NCBI RefSeq assembly: GCF_000242255.2
Contig: NC_017033.1
Span: 2,491,110-2,555,109, forward strand
DNA length: 64,000 nt
Origin: Frateuria aurantia DSM 6220
GTDB lineage: Bacteria > Pseudomonadota > Gammaproteobacteria > Xanthomonadales > Rhodanobacteraceae
Reading direction: 5' to 3'
The notes below the pieces were generated by a model. That model ran no database searches and was not told where the DNA came from. It saw only the letters and a program-made list of their open reading frames with translations. This document shows, one piece after another, positions 19,272-28,742 of this stretch. The first letter of the stretch is position 1; each line of letters starts with the position of its first letter. The position numbers and the translations under genes are program-made.

Positions 19272-19477
19272 GCCAGACTCCCAAATCGGCCATCGAGGCT
19301 GCCGTGCACCGCACGGATGACATTGCCCGTCTGAAACAGCACCTGCACGCTTCCGGGATGGTCTATCACGATTTTGCCCGGGAGCAACGCCAGACCAGTG
19401 TGGTGCATCGCTGGCCACTGCTTGGCGAACTGGCCGCCAGACTGACGGATACGCCGTCCGTCAAGGAGCAGCCATGA
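19268..19477 (+). CDS. bcsR: BcsR, small cellulose complex factor
   Basis: A 69-residue protein with the two conserved blocks of BcsR (YhjR): RTDDIARLKQHL near the N-terminus and HRWPLLGELAARL near the C-terminus (E. coli: RWPLLAEFAQQ). In E. coli BcsR pairs with BcsQ to form the c-di-GMP-responsive BcsRQ complex that stabilises the synthase. The ATG overlaps the bcsG stop by 4 bp, and its stop overlaps the bcsQ start by 4 bp. Confidence 0.9.
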   Translation: MSQTPKSAIEAAVHRTDDIARLKQHLHASGMVYHDFAREQRQTSVVHRWPLLGELAARLTDTPSVKEQP

Positions 19478-20184
19478 TACGGGCCGGTTTGCGCGGCATG
19501 CGCGGCGGTGCCGGCTGCACTTCGCTCACTGCAGGGCTCGCTTACTCGCTGAGTCTGCTGGGAAAGTCGGTGCTGTGCGTCGACATGTGCGCGAGCAATC
19601 AGCTGCGCCTGCACTTCAACCACCCGCTGCAGGCCGTCGAAGGCTGGAGCCGACGGGACGGTACAGACGTGCGCTCGGCCTGCTTCGAGCTTTCATCGAA
19701 ACTGGCGGTTCTACCGCATGGTGGTCATCGCGACGCGGATATCACGGCCCAGGGACCGGGACCGGAACTGGAGGCCCTGACCGCAGGATTCGACTGGGTA
19801 CTTTTCGACCTGGGCAGCAGCTCGCCTGCGCCGGCCCGGCCCGACCTGTCGCTGGATATCGAACTGAGGGTGTTGCCGCTGGACGTTGCCGCCGTGATGC
19901 GCCTTGACCGTGCCGACCTGCAGGCCGATGCGCCTCCCCTGCTGATCAATCGCTACAACCCCACCCGGCCATTGCAGCGCGACCTGGTCACCTTGCTGGA
20001 CAGTTTCAGCGATCTGGCCACGGTTTCACAGAAAGTGCATGAAGACCCTGCCTTCGAGGAGGCTCTGGCCTCCAAGATGCCCGTCGGCTACTACGCCAGC
20101 CAAAGCATGGCCTGTCAGGACTTGACCGGGCTGGCCACCTGGTGTCTTTCGCATGCCGCCCACGGGAGCGCGCCCCGTGGCTGA
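19474..20184 (+). CDS. bcsQ: MinD/ParA-like ATPase BcsQ
   Basis: SIMIBI-class NTPase that forms a complex with BcsR and is needed for polar assembly of the Bcs machine. The 236-residue product opens with GLRGMRGGAGCTSLTAGLAYSLSLLG, aligning with the E. coli 'GVRGGVGTTTITAALAWSL'. The deviant Walker A reads RGGAGCTS (residues 10-17) in place of KGGxGKTT. CVDMCASNQLRLHFN and FDLGSSSPAPAR represent the following switch segments, and KMPVGYYASQSMACQDLTGLATWCL matches the C-terminal 'KQPVGEY..' block. Ends overlap with both neighbours. Confidence 0.9.
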   Translation: MIRAGLRGMRGGAGCTSLTAGLAYSLSLLGKSVLCVDMCASNQLRLHFNHPLQAVEGWSRRDGTDVRSACFELSSKLAVLPHGGHRDADITAQGPGPELEALTAGFDWVLFDLGSSSPAPARPDLSLDIELRVLPLDVAAVMRLDRADLQADAPPLLINRYNPTRPLQRDLVTLLDSFSDLATVSQKVHEDPAFEEALASKMPVGYYASQSMACQDLTGLATWCLSHAAHGSAPRG

Positions 20185-22765
20185 TCCGCGCCGCTGGCCC
20201 TGCCGTCGCAACCAGGCTTTCCGTCTGGCCGGTCACGGCCGTTTGGCCGCCTGCTGCCTGACCGTGGTCACCGCGATGGCCTGGCTGCTGTTTCCGCTGG
20301 AGTCCGATGCATGGAAAAGCTTTGTCAAGGACTATCGACGCTGGTACCCCCAATTGGATCAGGCAGGGTCCAGCAGGCCAGGGCGTCTGCTGCGCATCCT
20401 ACTGCAGACCCCTGCACTGCTGCTGCTCCAACCCAGGTCCCGTCATCCGGGGCAGATGCTGAGAAAGCAGCTGCGGCGCGGCAGGCATCGACTGCGCCTG
20501 CTGGCCAGTCTTCCGACACAGTGGATCAGGCGCTGGCGGCGGCGCATTGCCCACAGCCAGCGATATCACGACGCGCGCGGATACCTGACCAAGCGTTATC
20601 ATGCGCTGCCGGCGAAGATACAGCAGCGACTCGCCTGGCTGGCGCTGGCCGCAGCAGCGGGACTTGCTGCCATCTGCATCAGCCAGCCGCTCAGCTATCC
20701 GGCCCAGGCCGTGTTCGCCTTGACGCTGCTGCTGACGGCCCAAGTCATTTACCGCATACCCGGTCGTTTCGCCGGGTTGCTGATCGCCGTGCTCTCCATC
20801 GTGGTGTCCAGCCGCTATCTGTGGTGGCGCTATACCTCGACCCTGCATTGGAACAGGAGTCTGGACCTGATGTTCGGCATCGGCCTGCTGCTGGCCGAGA
20901 CCTACTCCTTCGTCGTGCTGCTGATGGGCCACGTGCAGGCAATATGGCCGCTGCAGCGCAAACCGGTCTCCTTGCCGGACAGCCTGGAATCCTGGCCCAG
21001 CGTCGATGTGCTGATTCCGACCTACAACGAAGACCTGGACATGGTCCGCAACACCATCTTTGCCGCGCAAGGTATCGATTGGCCGGCAGACAAGCTCAAG
21101 ATCTGGGTACTGGATGACGGTGATCGCGACACCTACCGCGACTTCTGTGCCGAGATCGGCGTCGGCTACCTCCGGCGTGCCGAACACAAGCACGCCAAGG
21201 CCGGCAATCTCAACCACGCCCTGACCCAGACGGATGGCGAGTTGCTGGCCATCTTCGATGCCGATCATGTCCCCTGTCGGTCGTTTCTGCAAATGACCGT
21301 CGGCTGGCTGCTGCGTGATCCGAAGATGGCCCTGGTACAGACACCGCACCATTTTTTCTCGGCCGACCCCTTCGAGCGCAATCTGGACGAGTTCCGATCC
21401 TCTCCCAACGAAGGCGACCTGTTCTATGGCCTGCTGCAGGACGGCAACGATACCTGGGATGCGACCTTCTTCTGCGGCTCCTGTGCCGTGATTCGACGCA
21501 GCGCGATCATGAGCATCGGTGGCTTCGCCACGGAAACCGTCACGGAAGATGCTCATACTTCGCTGCGGATGCATCGACATGGATGGCGCTCGGCCTACCT
21601 GCGCCTGCCCCAGGCGGCAGGAATCGCCACCGGCAGCCTGGCGGCGCATATCAACCAGCGGATCCGCTGGGCCCGCGGCATGACCCAGATCTTCCGGCTC
21701 GACAATCCGATGCTTGGCCAGGGACTGAGCCTGTTCCAGCGACTGTGCTATCTGAACGCGATGATGCACTTTCTGGCCGGACTGCCTCGGCTGGTATTTC
21801 TGACCGCGCCACTGGCCTTTCTGATTTTCCATATCGAGATCATCTATGCACCGGCCGTGGCCATCACCTTGTTCGTGTTGCCGCATATGGCTCACAGCGC
21901 CATCGCCAATGCCCGGCAGAAAAGCCGGGTCAGGGCACCTTTCCGCGGCGAGATCTACGAGACGGTGCTGTCCTGGTATACCGCCCGGGCAACCACCTCG
22001 GCCCTGATCAACCCCTATCGCGGCAACTTCAATGTCACCGCCAAAAATGAGCTGCAGCAACGCAACTGGATTGACTGGCGAATCGCAGCCCCCTACTTTC
22101 TGCTGGCCGGCCTGAATCTGTGCGGCATCGGCTTCGCCGTCTGGCGCATACGCTTCGGGCCCCAGAACGAGATCCACACCACCTGGCTGGCCGCCGCCTG
22201 GACGGTATACAACCTGATCGTGCTGGGGGCGTCCATCCGGGTGGCCATGGAGATCCGGCAACAACGGCAGCGCCACCGTATCGCGACCAACCAGCCCGCC
22301 GCCATCCAGTTCGAAGACGGCCGCATCTATGCCTGCGAGCTCAGGGACTATGCCGGAGGTGGCGTCGGCATCAGGCTGGAGGGAATGGTCGACGCCCCGG
22401 TCGGCAGTCGCGTCCAGATCATTCTCGACCGGGCCGGCGACCCATCGTCATTTCCAGCCATGATCCGCCGCCACGCCGGCCAGTATCTGGGCATGGAAAT
22501 GCAGCTGAGCCATGTACAGATGGTGGAATTCATCCGCTGCACCTTCGGACGTGCCGATGCCTGGATCAACTGGCATGACAGCCGCCCGAAACGCCACTTC
22601 ATCGGTGAAGTCTTCGACTTCGTACTGATGGGGCTGGGTGCCTACCCAAGACTGTTGTGCTACCTGCCCGCTCCAGTACGGCGATTGGGGCGGCACTCGG
22701 TGCATCTTGTGCGCTGGCTGCTGAGCTTTATGCCTCGCCGTCCGCTTGCCGCATCGCCAACTTAA
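20177..22765 (+). CDS. bcsA: Cellulose synthase catalytic subunit BcsA (type II system)
   Basis: GT2 cellulose synthase with the long N-terminal extension of enterobacterial BcsA (862 residues, E. coli 872). The GTG at 20177 is chosen because GGGAG lies 8 bases upstream and it overlaps the bcsQ end by 8 bp; an ATG at 20153 is the alternative. Motifs: VDVLIPTYNE, VLDDG (Asp313/314), FDADH (361-363), VTEDAHT (TED 456-458) and QRIRW (494-498). The C-terminal PilZ domain has RQRHR (697-701) as RxxxR, but the second motif reads DYAGGG (724-729), with Ala in place of the usual Ser of DxSxxG. The catalytic core is clearly homologous to, but well diverged from, the BcsA at 8695-10833. Confidence 0.96.
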   Translation: MADPRRWPCRRNQAFRLAGHGRLAACCLTVVTAMAWLLFPLESDAWKSFVKDYRRWYPQLDQAGSSRPGRLLRILLQTPALLLLQPRSRHPGQMLRKQLRRGRHRLRLLASLPTQWIRRWRRRIAHSQRYHDARGYLTKRYHALPAKIQQRLAWLALAAAAGLAAICISQPLSYPAQAVFALTLLLTAQVIYRIPGRFAGLLIAVLSIVVSSRYLWWRYTSTLHWNRSLDLMFGIGLLLAETYSFVVLLMGHVQAIWPLQRKPVSLPDSLESWPSVDVLIPTYNEDLDMVRNTIFAAQGIDWPADKLKIWVLDDGDRDTYRDFCAEIGVGYLRRAEHKHAKAGNLNHALTQTDGELLAIFDADHVPCRSFLQMTVGWLLRDPKMALVQTPHHFFSADPFERNLDEFRSSPNEGDLFYGLLQDGNDTWDATFFCGSCAVIRRSAIMSIGGFATETVTEDAHTSLRMHRHGWRSAYLRLPQAAGIATGSLAAHINQRIRWARGMTQIFRLDNPMLGQGLSLFQRLCYLNAMMHFLAGLPRLVFLTAPLAFLIFHIEIIYAPAVAITLFVLPHMAHSAIANARQKSRVRAPFRGEIYETVLSWYTARATTSALINPYRGNFNVTAKNELQQRNWIDWRIAAPYFLLAGLNLCGIGFAVWRIRFGPQNEIHTTWLAAAWTVYNLIVLGASIRVAMEIRQQRQRHRIATNQPAAIQFEDGRIYACELRDYAGGGVGIRLEGMVDAPVGSRVQIILDRAGDPSSFPAMIRRHAGQYLGMEMQLSHVQMVEFIRCTFGRADAWINWHDSRPKRHFIGEVFDFVLMGLGAYPRLLCYLPAPVRRLGRHSVHLVRWLLSFMPRRPLAASPT

Positions 22766-22783
22766 TTCACAGTGACCGTACCC

Positions 22784-25105
22784 ATGAATCTTTGCCCTGA
22801 CATATTTCGCTCGCTGCGGGCAGGTCGCCTGTTGATGCTGGGCCTTGCCATCACCAGTGCCTGCCCGCTCCAGGCCACGCCTCTGCCGCTGAAAAAACCG
22901 GCCGCACCGGTTGCAGCGGCCTCGACGCAGGCAACGCCGGTCGTGACAGACATCGACTGGCAGCAAACCCAGAGCTTTGCCCAGCTGGGCCAGAACGGCG
23001 ATCTGATGCTGAGCGGACTGGCGCCGGACGGCACCATCAACTTCATGTTGCGGCGCGACCGCGTCGGCACCCAGGCCAGCCTGAAGCTGGACCTGACGCC
23101 ATCGCCGGCCCTGCTGCCGGGCCTGTCCCAACTGCAGATATTCCTGAACGATCAGCTGGCTGAGGTCATTCCCTTCCGCACCGAAGATCTCGGCAGGCAC
23201 ATCCTGCGGCAGATCACCCTGGATCCCAAGCTGCTGGCCAACTTCAACCACCTGCGCTTCCATCTGATCGGACACTACACCAACAGCTGCGAATACCCGG
23301 CACATACTTCGCTGTGGCTGGCCCTGGGCCAGAACAGCGAACTGCAGCTGGCCGGCAGCTCGCTGGACATGCGCAATGACCTGGCATTTCTGCCGCTGCC
23401 GTTCTTTGACCCCGAAGGCGGTCGCCGACTGAATCTTCCCGTCGTGCTTCCCGACCAGCCCGGTGCTCTGCAGATCCAGGCCTCGGCCGTGGCCGGCTCT
23501 TATTTCGCGCAACACCTGGGCTGGTGGCGCTCCAGTCATCTGCAGGCGATGTACGGCCGACTGCCTGCCGAAGGCAATGCCGTGGTGCTGATGGACAATG
23601 CCCAGCGGCAATCATTGTTCCCCGACCTACCGCCGGTCGATACACCAACCATCGAAATGCTGGATCGTCCTGATCGGCTCCCAGGCAAGATCCTGCTGCT
23701 GACCGGCCGCGACGATGCCCAGGTGTTGATCGCGGCGCAGACCCTGGCCAGCGGAAACGTCCAGTTTCGCGGCAGCCAGGTCCGCATTGACAGCTTTCAG
23801 CTGCCGCCGCGGCGCCAGCCATATGACGCGCCGACCTGGGTGCAGACCCGGCACCCCGTCCACTTCGGTGAACTGGTCACTGCGCCCTACCAGCTGCAGG
23901 CCAGCGGAACCGAAAGCCCAGAGGTCAACCTGTCGCTGAACCTGCCGCCCGATCTGTTCGTGTGGGGCGATGCCGGCATTCCCATGAAGCTGCATACCCG
24001 GGTCAGTCCGCCACCGGCCCACGACCAACCCTCCTGGCTGGAGGTCAAGGTCAATAACCAGATCATGGCCACGCTGGGCGTACCGGATTCGGACCATACC
24101 TCGTTCATGAGCCGGCTGCGCATACCTCTGGTCAATCGTCTCGGCGAGCTGGACCGGAGCGTCCCCATCCCGGCCCTGGAGATCGGCAGCCGCAATCTGA
24201 TGCAATTCCGCTTCGACATCAATGCACAGCCTTCAGGCGCAGGAGGCAATCCCTGCGTCCCGGTCAGCCTGCCGCTGATCCAGGCGGAAGTGCTGAAAGA
24301 CTCCAGCCTGGATCTGTCGGGCTATCAGCATTACATCGGCCTGCCCAATCTGTCGGTCTTCGCCCAGTCCGGCTTTCCCTTCAGTCGCCAGGCGGATCTG
24401 GCCGACACCATCGCGGTGATGCCACCGCATCCCTCTGAAGCCGACACCACCCTGCTGCTGTCAGCAGTCGCTGCCATCACCTCGGAAACGGGCTACCCGG
24501 CTTTGCGATTGCAGGTCTCGACCGATTTCGACGCGGCCAGCCGCCTGGATGCCGACCTGCTGGTCATTGGCGCAGGTACCGGTCATCTGGAGGGCAAGAT
24601 GCCCGTGGAGCTGCAACTGGATGGCAACCACAGCCGCTTGCGTGGCGGCCAGCCAGGCTCTGCCATTCGGGCAGAAGGCCAGGCCGCACAGGGCGCCATG
24701 TCCTCGTTGGGAGACGCCGGCACCTCCAGCATCACCGCTTCCGGTGCCATCGCCGGCGTGGTACAGATGCAGGCACCCCATCATCCACAGCGAAGCATCG
24801 TGGTGCTGGAGGCCTCGCCGGGAAGCGGCCAAAGCCTGCTTCAGGGCGTGCTGGATGATCCCACCCAGCGCACCGAACTGCGTGGCTCGGCGACCATCCT
24901 GCGTGACAGCGGCGCCAGTCCGCAGTTCACCGGCGTGCATTATTACATCGGCCATCTGTCCTGGTGGGCCTTGCTGTGGTTTCACTTTTCCAACCATCCG
25001 CTGGTGCTCGGCTCGCTTGCCGCACTGCTGACCTTGATGGTCGCCGGCTTGCTGTGGCGAGTGCTGCGCTGGCAGGCACGTCGTCGACTGGAGGGGCACG
25101 ATTGA
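22784..25105 (+). CDS. bcsB: Cellulose synthase periplasmic subunit BcsB (type II system)
   Basis: Periplasmic partner of BcsA. About 773 residues with a signal peptide (LLMLGLAITSACPLQA). Family blocks include FAQLGQNGDLMLSGLAPDGTINF-type opening, MLRRDRVGTQASLKLDLTPSPAL, FLPLPFFDPEGGRRLNLPVVL and FSRQADLADTIAVMPPHPSE. A C-terminal amphipathic helix and one membrane segment (LGSLAALLTLMVAGLLW) precede a basic tail. The ATG at 22784 is preferred; a GTG at 22772 in the same frame is possible, and neither has a strong ribosome binding site. The gap after bcsA is 18 bp and the next gene starts 2 bp after its stop, with no bcsZ in the position where E. coli has it. Confidence 0.94.
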   Translation: MNLCPDIFRSLRAGRLLMLGLAITSACPLQATPLPLKKPAAPVAAASTQATPVVTDIDWQQTQSFAQLGQNGDLMLSGLAPDGTINFMLRRDRVGTQASLKLDLTPSPALLPGLSQLQIFLNDQLAEVIPFRTEDLGRHILRQITLDPKLLANFNHLRFHLIGHYTNSCEYPAHTSLWLALGQNSELQLAGSSLDMRNDLAFLPLPFFDPEGGRRLNLPVVLPDQPGALQIQASAVAGSYFAQHLGWWRSSHLQAMYGRLPAEGNAVVLMDNAQRQSLFPDLPPVDTPTIEMLDRPDRLPGKILLLTGRDDAQVLIAAQTLASGNVQFRGSQVRIDSFQLPPRRQPYDAPTWVQTRHPVHFGELVTAPYQLQASGTESPEVNLSLNLPPDLFVWGDAGIPMKLHTRVSPPPAHDQPSWLEVKVNNQIMATLGVPDSDHTSFMSRLRIPLVNRLGELDRSVPIPALEIGSRNLMQFRFDINAQPSGAGGNPCVPVSLPLIQAEVLKDSSLDLSGYQHYIGLPNLSVFAQSGFPFSRQADLADTIAVMPPHPSEADTTLLLSAVAAITSETGYPALRLQVSTDFDAASRLDADLLVIGAGTGHLEGKMPVELQLDGNHSRLRGGQPGSAIRAEGQAAQGAMSSLGDAGTSSITASGAIAGVVQMQAPHHPQRSIVVLEASPGSGQSLLQGVLDDPTQRTELRGSATILRDSGASPQFTGVHYYIGHLSWWALLWFHFSNHPLVLGSLAALLTLMVAGLLWRVLRWQARRRLEGHD

Positions 25106-25107
25106 GC

Positions 25108-28100
25108 ATGCAGGGCCTTGTGCCAGCTCCGGCAACACGACCGGGACGGCGCTGCCATCGCCTGATGTCCCGATTGCTGATCCTGCTGGCCAGTGGACTG
25201 ACCGCTCACGCCAGCCTGGCGGCGTCGCTATCGGATCAGCAGCGTATCTGGCTGCTCAGCCAGATCAGACTCGGCATGGCCACCGCAAGGCCGGAACTGG
25301 CTTCGGATGCCTGGCAGCGCCTGCAGATGCTGGCTCCCGAAGATCCGGCGATACTGCAGCAAGGCGTGCTGCTGGCCATGTCCCAGCATCGTGGCGACGA
25401 TGCCCGCCGCTACTTTGAACAACTGCAACATCTGACCCGGGATCCTGAACTGCTCGAGCCGGCCCGGCAGGCTCTGGCACTGGATCAGCCCCAGGTCCAG
25501 GCGGCGCTGCATCGCGCCCGGCTCTTCGAGACAGCCGGACAGAATGCCCAGGCCATCGCCAGTTTCCGGAGTATCTTCGGTGATCGGCCACCGACGCTGG
25601 ATCTGGCCGTGGAATACTGGTCTCTGCTGACTCGAGATCCGGCACAACGTGAGCAAGCCATTGCACGGCTGCAGGTGCTGAATGACGACTATCCCGGTTA
25701 CGCCCCCCTGCGCTGGGCCCTGATCGGCCCACTGTTTGCCGCCGGACACCCGCAGCAAGCCATCATGGTACTGCACCAGCTGGCCTCGACCCCGGGCAAT
25801 CGGGAGGTTGCCTCTGAACGGGAGTTCGCCTATCTGAAGTCTTTGCCCGTTGATGCCTCCACGATCAGGCTGTGGCAGTCCTTTCTCGCTACTTATCCCG
25901 GCGTCAGCGCCTGGGAACAGGCGCGGCAGATCCTGGACCGCCAGCAGCATCTGGCTGGTGATCCGGCCTGGCGCGATGGCCAGCGCGGCATGACCCTGAG
26001 TCAGAATGGCCGCGATCAGGCCCTGGCCCAGTCATTGCTGCAACGGGCACTGCAACACTATCCGGATGATCCCAAGCTCCTTGGTTACTACGCGCTGAGC
26101 CTGTTCCAGTCCGCCCGCTATGATCAGGCGGCCATCTATTTCAAGAAAGCGACCATGCTGGAGGACGATCCCTACTTCATGACCAAGTGGCGGACCCTGC
26201 ACCAGGACACCTTGTACTGGCAGGAATTGCGCCACGCCGACCAGGCCCTTTCCCGCCAGCAGCTGGATGCAGCGACAAGGCTCTATACCTTGGCCCACCA
26301 GCAACGACCCGACAATATCAATGCCCGTCTCGGGATGGCAGACGTGGCCATCGCGCGCCGCCAGTGGCCGCGTGCGATCGAGCTGCTGAATGCGGTCCGG
26401 ACCCTCCATCCGGGGGATGATGGCGCGCTCCGACGCCTGCTCAACATCCACGCCGAGATGGGCAGCTCCTCGCTGCATGATTTTCTGGCGACCCTGCCCG
26501 CCCCCGTCGCCGCACGCTATCGACCACGCGAGATGGCGCTGCGCCGTGACGAATTGAGCCGCCGGGCCGGAGAGGCCCGGCAACACGGTGACATGGCGCT
26601 AGCTATCCGGTTGCTGCAACAAGCGCATGCGGCAACTCCCGATGATCCGTGGCTGAGTCTGCAGCTGGCCCGTACCCTGCAGGACCAGGGACGCAACACG
26701 GAAGCGGAGCAGGTCTTTGCCCGAGTCTCTGTTGATTCGCCCATCGAGCTGCGATATGCCCGCGCCCTGTATCTCGATGGCAGCGGCCGCGACCCGCAGG
26801 CGCTGATCCTGCTGCAGACCATGCACGGCGCCCGGATGACCGCGGAAATGCAGCAGCTGGAACATCAGATCCGGATCCGACAGCTGACCCGTCGCGTCTG
26901 GTCCGAACTTCAGGCCCGCCATTTCGGCATCGCCTCCGATCTCGTCAAACAGCTGCCGGATACCCTCGATACATGGCGCCTGCAGGCCGAGCTTGCACGC
27001 CAGCAAGGCCACCACGATACGCAGTTGGCGATAGACCGGCGACTGCTTGCGCAGTGGCCACAGCGCATCGATCTGAGGCTGGATGAAATCGATGCACTGC
27101 TGCAGTTGCAGCGCACGGGCGAGGCCCGCAGCCGGCTTGAGCCGCTGGCTGCCGCCAGCCTGGCCCCCTCGGCCAGCGACCGACGGCGCATGGCCAGAGA
27201 CTGGAGTCAGCTGGGCGAGCCGCGGCGTGCCGCGGCCCAGATGCGAGCCGCGCTGGCTGACGAAGCTCATCCCTCGGCCCTGGATCTGCGGGACCTGGCT
27301 CGCTGGGAACGGAAAGACGACCCTGCGCGCGCCCTGCAGGACGACGCCCGCGCCCTGCAACAACTCCGGCTGCTGCCCGCAACGATCACCACGCCGGCAG
27401 ATCCGGCTCAACTGACCCGGGCCACCCGGGCCCGGGACAGCGATGACTGGTTGCGACAAAGTCTGCGCAGCGACATCGCCGAGTACTATCAACGGACCGA
27501 CCCGGTACTGACCCTGGACGAAGGTCTGAACAGCCGAAGCAACGGTCAGGCCGGCGCCACCGATCTGCGCAACCAGACCCAGATGCTCGACTACGCCTTC
27601 CCTTGGGTCACCGGCCGCGCCTTCGTGCGGCTGGAACATCAGCAACTGGATGCCGGCAGCTTCCGGCTGAACAGCGGCGGCCGCTATCTGGATGATTTTG
27701 GCAGCTGCCTCTTCGCCGGGCTGGACAGTCTGGGCAGATACCAGCAGCTGCCGGGCTGCAGCAATCGCCAGCATCAACATGCCGATGGCGTACTGCTTGC
27801 AGGGGGATGGCAGAGCGCCGATGGCCGAGTGCAGGCCGATATCGGTCATTCGCCCTTCGGTTATGCGGTGGGCAACTGGCTGGGGGGCATCAGCTGGCGC
27901 GGCGATCTGGGGTGGCTGGGCTGGCGTCTGACCGGTTCGCGCCGTCCGATGGACAATTCGCTGATCTCGCTGGCCGGTGCCATCGATCCCCGCACCGGCC
28001 AGCGTTGGGGCGGCGTCACCGCCAACGGTGCGACCCTCGGCCTCAGTGTGGATCAGGGCGGGAGCGATGGCGCCTGGGCCAGCCTGGGTGCCCATCTGAT

Positions 28101-28698
28101 GCTGGGCCGGAATGTCCCGTCCAACTTCCGTCAGACCGCGATGGCCGGCTGGTATCACCGCTTTGTCGAACGTACGCATCTGCAGATCCGCAGCGGCCTC
28201 AGTCTGATGTACTGGGGCTATCGCCACAACCAGGACTATTTCAGCCTGGGCAATGGCGACTATTACAGCCCCAGCCGCTACACCTCGATCGGCTTGCCTT
28301 TGACCATCGCCTGGCGCAGTGCCGACTGGTCGGCGCTGATCGATGCTTCGGCAAGCTGGTCCTGGGCCGGTCTCGATCCGTCGCGACGCTTCCCCATCGA
28401 ACGCCTGATCCGCACACCGCTGGCCGCGCTGCAGGCTCAAGCCAGTCCGGCCACGATCGATACCGCGCAGTGGTTGAACGCCGGAGGACGCAGCCAGGGG
28501 CCGGGGGCCCGATTGCATCTCGCCCTGGAGCGCCGGCTCGGTGCCCACTGGGTGCTGGGCACGTCGTTCACCGTCCAGCACAGCCAGGACTATGCGCCCA
28601 GTTATGGACGTCTATATATCCGCTACAGCTTCCACCCCTGGGAGGGTGACCTGCCGATGCCGGTCACGCCGCTGACGCCCTACGACAACTTCCGCTGA
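25108..28698 (+). CDS. bcsC: Cellulose synthase outer-membrane/TPR subunit BcsC (type II system)
   Basis: Outer-membrane exporter of cellulose, 1196 residues from the ATG at 25108 with GAGGGG about 11 bases upstream; a TTG at 25102 is an alternative. The signal peptide is RLLILLASGLTAHASLAA. TPR motifs run from about 40 to 790 (for example FQSARYDQAAIYFKKATML and NARLGMADVAIARRQWPRAI). The beta-barrel domain starts near SRSNGQAGATDLRNQTQML and carries DIGHSPFGY, DPRTGQRWGGVTANGATLGL and the final strand LYIRYSFHPWEG. Its length is close to E. coli BcsC (1157), and it lacks the extra barrel segment seen in the other BcsC. It ends the operon, and a hairpin follows at 28713. Confidence 0.94.
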   Translation: MQGLVPAPATRPGRRCHRLMSRLLILLASGLTAHASLAASLSDQQRIWLLSQIRLGMATARPELASDAWQRLQMLAPEDPAILQQGVLLAMSQHRGDDARRYFEQLQHLTRDPELLEPARQALALDQPQVQAALHRARLFETAGQNAQAIASFRSIFGDRPPTLDLAVEYWSLLTRDPAQREQAIARLQVLNDDYPGYAPLRWALIGPLFAAGHPQQAIMVLHQLASTPGNREVASEREFAYLKSLPVDASTIRLWQSFLATYPGVSAWEQARQILDRQQHLAGDPAWRDGQRGMTLSQNGRDQALAQSLLQRALQHYPDDPKLLGYYALSLFQSARYDQAAIYFKKATMLEDDPYFMTKWRTLHQDTLYWQELRHADQALSRQQLDAATRLYTLAHQQRPDNINARLGMADVAIARRQWPRAIELLNAVRTLHPGDDGALRRLLNIHAEMGSSSLHDFLATLPAPVAARYRPREMALRRDELSRRAGEARQHGDMALAIRLLQQAHAATPDDPWLSLQLARTLQDQGRNTEAEQVFARVSVDSPIELRYARALYLDGSGRDPQALILLQTMHGARMTAEMQQLEHQIRIRQLTRRVWSELQARHFGIASDLVKQLPDTLDTWRLQAELARQQGHHDTQLAIDRRLLAQWPQRIDLRLDEIDALLQLQRTGEARSRLEPLAAASLAPSASDRRRMARDWSQLGEPRRAAAQMRAALADEAHPSALDLRDLARWERKDDPARALQDDARALQQLRLLPATITTPADPAQLTRATRARDSDDWLRQSLRSDIAEYYQRTDPVLTLDEGLNSRSNGQAGATDLRNQTQMLDYAFPWVTGRAFVRLEHQQLDAGSFRLNSGGRYLDDFGSCLFAGLDSLGRYQQLPGCSNRQHQHADGVLLAGGWQSADGRVQADIGHSPFGYAVGNWLGGISWRGDLGWLGWRLTGSRRPMDNSLISLAGAIDPRTGQRWGGVTANGATLGLSVDQGGSDGAWASLGAHLMLGRNVPSNFRQTAMAGWYHRFVERTHLQIRSGLSLMYWGYRHNQDYFSLGNGDYYSPSRYTSIGLPLTIAWRSADWSALIDASASWSWAGLDPSRRFPIERLIRTPLAALQAQASPATIDTAQWLNAGGRSQGPGARLHLALERRLGAHWVLGTSFTVQHSQDYAPSYGRLYIRYSFHPWEGDLPMPVTPLTPYDNFR

Positions 28699-28712
28699 CC
28701 GCTGAACTTGCG

Positions 28713-28742
28713 GCGCCGCCGACTCAAACCTCGGCGGCGCTT
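28713..28742 (+). terminator. Hairpin after the plus-strand bcs operon
   Basis: GCGCCGCCGA (28713-28722) and TCGGCGGCGC (28731-28740) form a 10 bp perfect stem with an 8-base loop, followed only by TT. It overlaps the end of convergent queA and probably acts for both directions. Confidence 0.55.

Noticed and set aside
20399-22276. 625-codon open frame on the minus strand
   Set aside because: Lies opposite bcsA with all its catalytic motifs; a shadow frame.
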